From Watersipora subatra (lineage: Eukaryota; Bryozoa; Gymnolaemata; Cheilostomatida; Watersiporidae): a stretch of DNA of 64,000 nt. Made by a program: the position numbers and the translations under genes. The DNA lies in assembly GCF_963576615.1 (NCBI RefSeq), contig NC_088715.1:51376007-51440006 (forward strand), read 5' to 3'. Of the stretch, positions 23,301 through 35,300 are shown piece by piece. The notes beneath the pieces were generated by a model that had not been told where the DNA came from, searched no databases, and was given only the letters and a program-made list of their open reading frames with translations. Within the stretch, counting starts at the first letter, position 1. Each line of letters begins with the position of its first letter.

Positions 23301-26300
23301 TTGTCCAGGATAAAATATTTGTTGAGCTATGCTAGCCTTCATGCACAGTTTGTTGTCTGCACATTTATGAGTTATTGATTTTAGAGTTTATCCCACGGTT
23401 GTGCCAGCACCAACTGCCCTATTTCAAAAGAACCTTGCACCATCTGTACTGCAGTAAGTTTTAGTCATTAACTAACTGAATGACGAGCGTTGCCTGGGTA
23501 AAAAAAGTTTATATACAGTGTATATAGATTATTATGTTATTGTGTAATAACACATAATTTGTCTAAATATTAGGCTTGACTCTTAATAGCTGATATGTAC
23601 AACTGCATTAACTTAGTATGGTTTTAGCACCTGACGAGTGTGGTTTGCTCAGATTTGAAGCTGTGCTTTTGATTTTACTGTAAACCATACGAAACAATAT
23701 TGTAGTGCAATAAATTTTAGTCTCTGTATAAGTTGTTTAGATTGTTATGTATCATTAAGTAGAGTCTGGCATCATGGTGTATCCCCAGTAAGCTCATGCT
23801 ACATTTGTGATCGTGTTTATTTAAAATGTTCACATTATCACAAACCCATCTGTGTTCACATCAGCTAATAGTCTGTGGTATAACGTTCTCATTTTACAAT
23901 GTGGTTGCTGAAATACTAGTCCCGCAACAACTACCATGAAGGGAAAGATAGATCACGCAATTTGAAACAGTCGTTCACCATTGTTTAAATGCTGTGTATT
24001 GCGCAGACTAATATTTGAAAGTTTGACAGCTGCAATGTTTTCTGACATCTCTGCGTTGCGTCGGTGATGCCATCGTCATGGTGATGCCATTGTTAAGGCA
24101 TTCACATAATCTATGAATGATTATGATGCTGTGTGTACCAGGCTTTAAGTTTGTAATGGATGTCCTACTTTTAAAGGCTACAGAATTAGGGTACACGGGA
24201 TGCATCTGAATTATAATCACAATTTGAAGAGAAATATGGTAGTTTTTACTTCGATTGGGATACATGATGGTCCCCAATAACAGAGTCAGAGAGGGCCTGT
24301 TGACTTCTTGACCTGTTGAGGATAAGTGAATACATGGTGATGCATTAGCAAACCATTGCCAAAGGTGTTTATTAATATTCAATATTTTTAGAAATATTCA
24401 ATATTTAATGCTTTAGACCACTATAAGAGAGTGTCAGAGTGGCCTGGTGATAGCACATCGACTGTCAACCAAGGGCTTGGTGGTTCGAGTCCTGCTTAAT
24501 GTCGATCTGACAAAAAGCTCTCAGCGAGCTTTCAACCCTAAATTGCTGGGTCTTTCGGATGTAGACCATAATTTTGAGGCCCCGTAAGACAACTGGCAAT
24601 GTGGGCATGTTAAAGATCCACATCTGTCCTTCACACATTGGGCAAGTGAAATGGCTACTTGGCTCTGTCAGACTGGATGTGTTGCAATGGTATCCCTTCA
24701 GTTTAATCTGACAGTTCCAGAAGTGGCAATACTGCTCGACCCAAGCATGCATCGCTAAGATGCAAGTCGTTGTCGATTTCCGACAGACAGCAAGCCAGAC
24801 CACGATAACTGAATGCTTGTTTTATGTGTCGAAAAATGTTATATCGCAATTAACTATTCACTGGGAATTCATAGAACAATTATCGTGTCATTCTCATATC
24901 GCCAAACATAGCATGTAGGAGATAACTTTGAGTTTATAGCTGCACATGCCTATTTGGTACCCCATTCTTTAATAGATATGTTTTTAATATTTTGTCATGC
25001 ATACCATCAGGGTAAATATAGGGAATCCGATAGAATTTCCAGTTTCAATTGTGACAATTCCATGGATTCTCTCATTTACCAATCATCATACTATCAATCT
25101 ATAGGACTAACAATCGTCGTACTATCAATCTATAGTACTAACAATCATCGTACTATTACTCTATAATACTAACAGTCATTGTACTATCAATCTATATTAC
25201 TAACAACCATCGTACTATTAATCTATAGCACTAACAATCATCGTACTATTAATCTGTATTACTAACAATCATTGTACTATCATTCTATAGTACTAACAAT
25301 CATCGTATTAGCAATCTATAGTACTAACAATCACCGTACTATCAATCTATAGTACTAATAATCGTCGTACTACCAATATACAGTACTAACAATCATCGTA
25401 CTATTAATCTATAGTACTAACAGTCATTGTACTACCAATCTATATTACTAACAATCATCGTACTATTAATCTGTAGTACTAACAATCAACGTATTATTAA
25501 TTTATATTACTAACAATCATTGTACTGTCAATCTATAGTCCTAACAATCATCGTACTATCAATCTATAGTACTAGCAATCATCGTACTATTAATCTATAG
25601 TACTAACAATCATCGTACTATCAATCTATAGTACTAACAATCATCGTACTATCAATCTATAGTACTAACAATCATCGTACTTTCTTGTTTTCAGAAGGGT
25701 CGGTGGGGAATCCGTCTCCTCCAGTCTAGAACTTGTTGATATCAGTGACTCAATAGATATCAGCAAACCGGCATCCGCTAGGAAGTCAACGAGAGCACGC
25801 ACCCCTCACAAGCAGGTTGGGGCTCATAAGACATCTCCTTCTGATAGGCAAAGAGCAGAGAGTCGAAACTTGAGGCCAGCCAGTGGTTTAGCGAGACCCA
25901 AAAGCAGAAGCAATACGTCATTTCACAGAGGTTCACGGCCTCGAACTGCTGCAGAGAAGGCAGCAGACATTTGTGGGTGAGCAGTTTTAATATATATAAT
26001 TGAAGTTGGGAGTAGATTTACCATTTTGTTATGTGAATTACGTACATGAAAGGTATAGGCATAATTTTTCCAGTGTCAGTCATGTCTGTCGGAGGTACTA
26101 AGAGCAAGCAACATAATGATAGTATTTGTTAAGTACAGAAATGTAAATAGAAATAGACTGGAGTTTTGAATGTTTATAGATTGCTTTCTGAGTTTTTAAG
26201 AAGTTGTTTAGTTGCTGTACTTTGTTGAGCTGAAAGGTTGTCAACTTCAACCAAACTCGTTTGTTCTTTTTAATACTTCTATTTATATCTAAATGCAACA

Positions 26301-29300
26301 GTCAATGCTTGCAAATCTATGTATATACATGTATGTGCATATGTATATACATATATATTTATAATACAGAAATAATATATGTAATATATAAAATATATTA
26401 TATGCGGTTCATTATACATTTATATATATATATATAAATACCATAAAACCTTTCATTTAACATCACTTCCATTTGACCACCACTTTGATCTTTATGAACC
26501 CACATTAGCAAGTGATCAGTAAAAAGTGTCCACGGAACCGTACTAATAATGACTCGATTACATCGATAACAATTACCAATTCTTTTAGTGTTTTTGTTCG
26601 TATCGAAGTCTATTTTTTAATTTCAAAGCTTTTGGGCTTTCGTTAAAACATTGAAAGCAACTTCTAAGAAATAATTAATAACCGTATCAGGCTAATAGTA
26701 GTTCCTTGTTTAACACAGTCTTGATAGTTCGGCATATGTGAAAAATAGTTTACATTCACGGTACATGTACAAGTTTTAGGCTAAGAGTTGTGCTTACCAA
26801 CCCAACGGTTAAAAGTTTGTCATTATTTGTGTGAAATGCAACCCATAAAAAGTATGCTCTGCTGAAACAATTGTTTGGAGGCTAGTATCAACTACATGTA
26901 GTTCAGCAGTGCAGAAGAAGAGTTCAGGTCAGGAGACACTGTTGAAGGTATTGAACAGCTAGAAGATGGTGAAATGGTTTCGTACGCAAGCAACAATCAG
27001 AACGTAATTGGCCAAGCAAAAAAATGCAAATATTTTTGTTGAAATTAAAAGTATTAATTTTTGTTTCTGCATGTATTATAAGTATAGTTCATTTATTTTA
27101 CTTGTTTTTGAATACGGATTTGTAGCATTTAATAGATTATCATTATATAATTTATAAATTTGCAAGTTTATAACATATTATTTTATAGCATCCTTGCATT
27201 TATTTTAACATGGCTTACAATTGATCGACGCTCATAAATCCTTTCTTATCGCACATAAAAAGCCAGTTGTACTGCAAACTGTAGCAACCATATCAATGAG
27301 TGCAATGAACTTTTATGTAACATTGTTAAATATCATTTTAATATGAAAATATGCCTTCAAATTTAGAATGAAATAAAAGATCTAAGGGTTCAACAATTTG
27401 CAAAGCAGGGCACATGCTATATTACATGTAATAATAAAGATGATGATATATATAATGTATATATATCATCATCGCAGGTTCATTGAAAGAAATAAAATTA
27501 AAGTAGTAGAGATATTTCTCAGCTTCCAAAAGCCTATTTATTTAGAGATCATGTTTGACAAGTTTTTTTGTCGAGTTATTACAAGTTTGAGGTAAGTTGG
27601 CAGATTTATTGCATCCAAAAGGGTTAATGTTGCTCTGCTCAAAGGAGAGTACAAAAGATAGGCGACATTCGCTTCACCCGTTGACGAATTAAGTGTTAAA
27701 TTTACCTTGCCAATATTCTGACGAGCTATTTAAAAAATACAGCGCCAGCCTCTATTTAACTCTATCTTTATTTGACTCGCACTATTATAGAGAAGGGTTC
27801 AGAAATAGAGCGTCATGGCGTTCAAATAGAGGTTTTACGGTATATATTTATTTACTAGGTGAATCCCGGCGTTGCACTGGTAGTAAATAGAGTTTTTGCA
27901 CAAAAAAGTATTTTTAATCAATATTACTACATTAACTATTCTATTTTTTAAATTAAGGTGTTTGTTTATTTCTGTGTGAGTCCGGCCAATGCATAATATT
28001 TGAAAGCTAAAGCAGATTATTAAAAAACATTTCTTACGTTTTATGCTAAACTTTTTTAAGATTTAAACCAGCTTATAAACAGTGGTAGGTAGTTGCCAAT
28101 GGCTAAGTTTATTTACTCAATGAATCTGAGTAACTTAATCTATAATAACAGCCGTTATTGTAACTTAAGTTGGGAATTAGTTAATTTAACTTAAATTAGC
28201 CAGCGTTAAGAAAAGATATTGTGTCGTGGTCTCTCACGTAATCATGATCTTCAAGTGGGCTATTTTAACCAACCGGCGTTAAAGATTGGCAGTTGTATCA
28301 AGTAATTGAACAATTATACAACAGTATGGCAAGGACAGTGTAGCGTATTGAATAGCATGCTTGTTTGCAGAACGGGTGTTTTCAAGGTCAATTCCAGTGC
28401 AAAGCAGGGTTTTCATTTCTAGTTTTTAATCGCTGTATTTGGACCCACGAATGACAGACAACAGACAAACCAACACCAAGATTTATATAAGAGATTACAA
28501 TATAGAACAGTGTGAGCAAACATATATTTATATCTAGCAAACAGTAATTATTCAAAAGTAGCTATAAAAACGAGCGCAGAGCTAGTAAATGTACGCTTTA
28601 AAACACAGATACAAGTAAAGTATAGACAAAAATAAATAATGTACAGCTTTGTTAAAAAAATCAGGATTAGACAAAGGGAGATAAAGAAAAATACTCTAAA
28701 CATTTTGAAGCCTGGGCGTGGGGTAATTCGGAGAGTTGTTTTCCCACCTGATCATACGCCTGAGTAAACTTGGCTACATAGTTTCACTTAGTTTGGTTGC
28801 TTCATTCAGTATGTGTTTTTGGTTAATACCGAAGTTTTAAGTTGATTGGGCATCAGTTCTCGATATATCGCCGAAATACTGAGGGCATTTCTAACTGACT
28901 GAGAAATTGAAAATGGCATGAAGGTGTACTGAGAGATGAACGCAATGGCCGGAGCTTTCGGTTTTTTGAGATGTGTCTTGATGGTCTCAAAGTTTAACTC
29001 ATTTCCCATACCAAAGTGGGCCACACATATCTAGACAAGTAAACGCATACTGCAAGTTGACATATGGTGGAGAGAGGACAATTTCAAATTTAGTACTCAG
29101 GTACCACAAACACGTGGAAATCTTGAGAGAAGCATTTTTTATTGATTAAAAAATTAATAAAAAATCAGTTCAAAGGCATAACATTTTGAAGACTGGGCTC
29201 TCGATAATTTGGAGTTGTTTCACCTTTGCCGAGTAAGCTCTGATTCATAGTTTCACTTTCTCTTCTTATACTTAGTTTTATGTAGAATTACAAAATTTTA

Positions 29301-32300
29301 TAACTTTAGCCACTTTGTGCCTGGTTTGGTTTTCAGTATAATTCTGAAGTTTCAAATTGATTGGCCAATTAGTTTCTGAGATATCAGGAAATTACTGTAG
29401 GCATTTCTAACCGACCGAGAAATTAAAAATGGCTGCTGACAGAACATTAGTTTCTAACAACACACTGATTGAAATTCTTAGTAATGAAGGATCAAAATTA
29501 GACAAAGCTAGAAAGCTTCTCCTCTTCAGAAACAAGAACTTCACACTAAAACCATTTGTTTTTCAAGTCCTAACAAATATCAGACTTCGTGTACTGCAAT
29601 CAACATGTTTCTTCAACTGCCTCTAAAACATCACTTTTTCAAAAGAATGTAAATTAGATTAGATAAATGTTCAGCATTTTACAGGTAATAAAATAATTAC
29701 CAAATGAATTTGAGTAACTTACCTGGTAAGTTAGTAATATAAGCTAGTAAAATCTTTACTACAGTAAGAGCCGTATCAGAAGTTAACTTAACAAATGTTG
29801 GGCGTAATGATCAACTGTGCTAGTTAATAGCTTTAAGCGTGAGTATTTTAACTGATGTAATGAGTGTTTTCACAATCATTCATCAGTATGGTCAGTTGGA
29901 CAGCGTAGCATAGTGGATTAGTTTGCTAGTCTGCAGACCTGGAGGTTCCGATTTCAAATACTTTGTGAAACGGATTTTTGTTCTTAAAACTTTATCGCTT
30001 ATAACTGGGCAGACGAATGACAAACACTGAGATTTATAAATATAGATTAGGCTTTGGACTGTTAATAGTCTGGATCCATACTCATTGAAATCGACTACAA
30101 TAGGTAAGGAGGCACCGGTCAACCCCATTCAAAATTATTTTCTATGGATAATTTTTTGTTGACCTGCCAAATATCACACATTTTCTGTCAATGATCGCTG
30201 TGACTGCAAATCAGTTTTAATTTTCTCCTTGATAACTAATGTAACATTTCAGGGTTGGTACTCTTACGAAACACCCGTCTCCGTCCCTTACTGATCTCAT
30301 AGCCAAGTACAAAAACTCAGGCCAATCTCATGGGTACACCAGCAATCAAGGTTCAGATGTCTTAGCTGGTTTCTTCACCGCTGGTGTGAAAGCAGCGTTT
30401 ACAGAGAGGACGCTGACTCCACGAAAAGAAAAGCCTCAGTCCCCTGGACAGCCTCTCAAAAAGCATCAAATTAGCAATAAGGGTGAGAGTCAAGGAAAAG
30501 CTTGAGCTATGGACAACCTTGTTGGGATAGTTTTTGGTCCAAAGACACCCAAATAGGTTTTTAAGGTCAAAAGAACCAGTGTAAAGGAGTTGTCTTCTCA
30601 TTTTACTGGTCTGTTACAATAATAGTTTTTTATATTAATTACAACTTGTAATTGACACTCATCGATTAAGATAGTCTTGTGTTGATTACTTCAATATCTG
30701 ATGTTATGTGTATTTTCTGTAATGTTAGCAGCATTTTCGTTAGCTGATAATATGATTATTCACAGCTGCCTTTTTCAGTTTACACCCTCGGCAGCAAATC
30801 ATGGAGACCCGAGAGTAGTCTTGGAGGGAATGTCCAAGAGGAAGAGGTTAAAAAGATTTGGAACGAGTTTGATTATTCTCAGGTGAAAAACAAACCTATA
30901 TTTATTTATTTTATAATCATCATCAGCAGATAGTCATCTGTAATAAGTACGTGCGCAATTATTTCTAGAATTATTTTCCGGAACATTCTTGGCTGGGAAT
31001 GTGAATATTAGGGTTTCATTCTTGTGTGTTACAATTCTGTTCCTAAGGCTTTTAGCGTGGCTGCAGGTGGACATGGGACATGGTTCTTATTATAGTAAAG
31101 ATTATAATTACATTATAATCCAACCTACAGTGTTTTTGTGATGGCTGCGATTACCTGTTCGTTTTTGAGCTTTTAATCACATTTTCACGTATTTGGCACC
31201 TACAACACAACAGAGTAAGACATGGTGAATCTTTTCATATCAAACAACTGTAATGTGAATTTTATTGCAAGTCAACCTTTAAGCTGACCCAACACACGGG
31301 TATTGTTCTAGTAAAAGTTTTAGTAAGGATCCAGCTTTCTATTTCTAGGTAAGTTACTTAAATTCATTAGGTAGTTCTATTGCTCTTTATAATAAAGAAT
31401 ATAACATTCAAGAGTTATCATTCATTATATATACTAGTTGGATAACCATGTAATTGGTTGTCTCAAATATGCTATACATTCATTTCAGTTTGTTTGGTTT
31501 GTTGAAAAATAGTACATTTTTAAATTAATGCACATTTCTCTCACAGGATGTTGCACACTTTAATGTGCTTTTTATTAATCCTTTTTACACGCATCTGATG
31601 CCTTTGTAGTTGGAGAAGGTTGAACCGCCTCCAGAAACTACAATAAGCTATTCTTGGTCGGCTAGCCAGTCCTCAGGGGATGCAATTCCAAACTTTGCTA
31701 CTGAGCAACAATCATTTGCTGTAAATGCTGCAGAGGCATCCAATCTAACCAACCCTATATTTGACCGAAATATCCCCAGCTATTCTTCGACCAGAGGGAA
31801 TGTTCAAGGCTCTCCTAGACAATCAGAATCAGGACTGGGAGTTCGGCGGACCAAAACAGAGTATACCGTGACAAATAGGACTGTGGTAACACCTCGCCGG
31901 AGTAAGACCCCCCTCAGTGTGCGATCACACACCCCTATTGGTGAGCGAAGCCATACACATGTGAGCAATAACCATATAAACATAAACCATATACACATGA
32001 GCGAAATATACATGTGTTACGACTGCTTATTGGCTGTGCGATTTGCTGACATTGAAATTGGTTTACTAGATCCGATGTAGATGGGACGTGGGTGGTGGAT
32101 GTTTAAAAAACCTGATACATACAGTTTACCTGTTACATGCAACATGATAACCTGATACATGCAATCTCCATGAGTTCAAATTCATCTGTATGCGGAGTTT
32201 TAAATCCAAGATTTTAATAGCTATAGCTGGGCATACCGAAGGAAAAACATAAGACATACGACTAACTTTGAGAAATATATATAGATCACCACAAGTGCGT

Positions 32301-35300
32301 AACGTGATCAGGCGGTTTATGTCATCAGTTGATTGCTCTCAGAGATCATTAAACCACTCTATAAACTTCTAGTTGTGTTCATAGTTGTGGATGGAGACGA
32401 CATGACACGGTATGACAATGTTGCACCGATTGGAGATCAGGAAGATATGGATACCATGCATGACCTTGAAGTGGAGTTGGCCTCACAGACTGGCCGTCTC
32501 ACAGGTATGGTACATAGTACTATACGACTGACCATATGTTGCAATTCAAATTTCAATTTTTGAATCTCTGAACTTACCTTGGATTTTTTCAACTGTTATT
32601 TTGTTTATTGGTTCTCATTTTCAGGGCGATTCTCCATTGGCTCTTTCACTCTTTCTCTTTTCTTCTTTTGATTGTCTCTGCCTTTTTTTCTAGTGATTTT
32701 TTTTCTACTTATCCACTCTCTTTCTTTTTTTTGCTATCAATTTGCTCTTTCTCTGCTGCTCCTTCCGGTTTTTTTCGTAACATGCTTCCGCTGTCATGAA
32801 TTTTTTTTGCATGAGCAATCCCTCAATGATTGAGTATGATGTCTGCTTAGCGCATGCAGAGGCTGGGTTTTTTAAGAGCACAAACAGTTGCGCTGCGATA
32901 TCGGCTAGACATCTCTAAGTTCAGCAGTTAGGGAATCTCGACGACTTGAGCTATGCTCAGTTTCTTTATATATTTCGTTAAAATAATAATGTTTTTCTAC
33001 TCCTAGCTGATGGATCTGTGTCTCGACTCTTGTTAGATTCAAATGATAATGAGGAAGGCACCATCAGCCCCAAAAGGTCACTGACCCCTGACACACACCG
33101 AAATATAGACAGGCTCAGGTTAAGTATTAGTATTCACTCCCCTCTTCTTGAAGCTTAAAAAAAGGTTTTCTCTGAGAGGCATATACCATGTTTATAGCTG
33201 GATATAGTCTTTCACGCATTGAATATCCTCTAAGGTATTTTCAATAGCAGATCTCTAGAAAGCATACATTTGCTGTATGTTAACGCATTAGCTATTTAAT
33301 TCATCTACAATGGTTTTTTTTGTAAAATATTCAAACAGGACAATGGCTAGATTTTCCTGTTTAGTGGAATCTTTAAAGAAATAATCAAATTCTCTCCTTT
33401 ATTTTTAGGATGGCTGTTTTTTTTAGCAAAAGTGTGTTAGCAATATGAACATTTTGGAGATTTAATGAAACTGTAATCTGATTTGTACAACTACATTTCA
33501 TCTAGACTGAGGCACTAATAGGGGAATAATATATTATATAATATAATACATATAATATTACTAGCTGTGCTGCCCGGCGTTGCCCGGGTAATAAAAAAGT
33601 TTGGACAGAAAGTTGATTTGTATTTAACATATAACAACATTTCCCATTTTAACTTTCAAACTACTCATCATGAGAGAAGTGTTTTGTGTAGTTGAAATAA
33701 ATTAAGAGTAAAATAAAAACAACTGTAAAGGTTTTAAAACTTTGTAAAACAACTGTAACTTTCAAGCTTTTAGCCTGGCACATTGCCAATGGAAAATTGC
33801 AGTAAGCTGCTGGGCTTCTAATGACGGTACTCCATGACATTGAGTCAGCTTTGATGTCTAGCAACAGTTATTCTAATAATAGCTATAGCCGGAATGCAGA
33901 CAGACATACGGACATACTTTGAGAAATATATATAGACTAGCTGTGCCTCCTGGCATTGCCTGGGTATTGAAAATCAGCTTATAAACAATGAGAAGTGATG
34001 AGATTTGCTTACCACTTGCTGGTAGGCAGCTCTCCAGCAAGTGCCAGGCCATTGCCTAGTGGCCTGGCACATTCCCAATAGAAAATTCCACTAAGCTAGT
34101 TAGTAAGTTTCAAATGCCGGTAGGCAATGACATTGCGTCAGCATTGTTGCCCAGCTAGGCTATTCTAATAATAGCTCGAGCCAGAATGCAGACAGACATA
34201 CGACAAACAGACATACGACAAACAGACATACGACAAACAGACATACGACAAACAGACATACGACAAACAGACATATGACAAACAGACATACTTTGAGAAA
34301 TATAGATATAAGATATATTATTATATTAAAGTTGGGTTCACACACTGTCTCTGCTCATCTTTGTTTAGCTGGATTTCCAAGATTAATCAAGTCAAGCATT
34401 ATCATTTTTATAACACTTCTTTAACACCAATGTTTCCTAGGTTTTCTGTCAGGTTTGCTCGTGAACGTCAACCAATGTGAACCAGGTTTAAGCAAAAATA
34501 GGATATAAAAAAGTCCAAACTCGCCGATACTGTAAATCTTTGGAATAAGTACACATGTTCATGACGCAATGTGGAATTGTGGCATCTCTATAGAAGTAGG
34601 TAAAATATGGTAGGGTTAGATGTTGACATCACAGATATACATTATAAAGAAGGAAGCTACCCATCAAATTAGCATTGTTGTTCATCTAGGTCATATCTTA
34701 GCCCATAGCCAAAGATTATTATCCAGAGAGGATCTCGAGATTATTGCAAATATTTTCAATTTGTTTGTAGATTTTTCGAAGATTTTACTTATAATTTATA
34801 AATGTGGCAGTATTATTCTCTCTTTCTAACATTTAATTGTATTTTTGTTTATTACTTTTGACATTCTTTGCATCCTTTTATATTGTTAACGGGATTTTCA
34901 TTCAAAACTGTTAGTCATTATGGATGAAAATTGACTCTTTGTTTTACAAAAACGCAGATTATGACAAGATATAAAAATAAGACAGTTTGGTTGACTGCAG
35001 ATTTTGTGACAGTTGATCATCAGTCATCACCATGTTATTTGGTTATCTCTTATGTTTACCACTTAGGGTGATAATGGATGGAGTACACAACTACGATATA
35101 TGTTTTCATAGTAACTTCCAAATATCTCATCCACTCATGTCTTATCAAAATTTACTTATATCGTTACTCATATCTTGGCAAAATGTCTTGTCATACATGT
35201 CAATACCTTCTGTGTCCCAATTAAGCCGAGAATTTAGGAAGCTATGATCTTACACATGCTTAAGGTGTAGAAATAATCAGACATGTGTGACTGCTATGTA

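Noticed and set aside
24425-24500. Functional tRNA gene
   Set aside because: A tRNA-like head without a paired acceptor stem; it continues into a SINE body.
25065-25683. CRISPR-like 31-bp periodicity
   Set aside because: The whole unit is repeated with no spacer, and it sits in an intron between ZBBX exons.
29429-29626. 65-codon ORF starting MAADRTLVSN
   Set aside because: It starts in one of two tandem non-coding repeats and does not fit the ZBBX phases.
34160-34345. Minus-strand ORF with repeated VCLFV peptides
   Set aside because: A by-product of the 15-bp tandem array.
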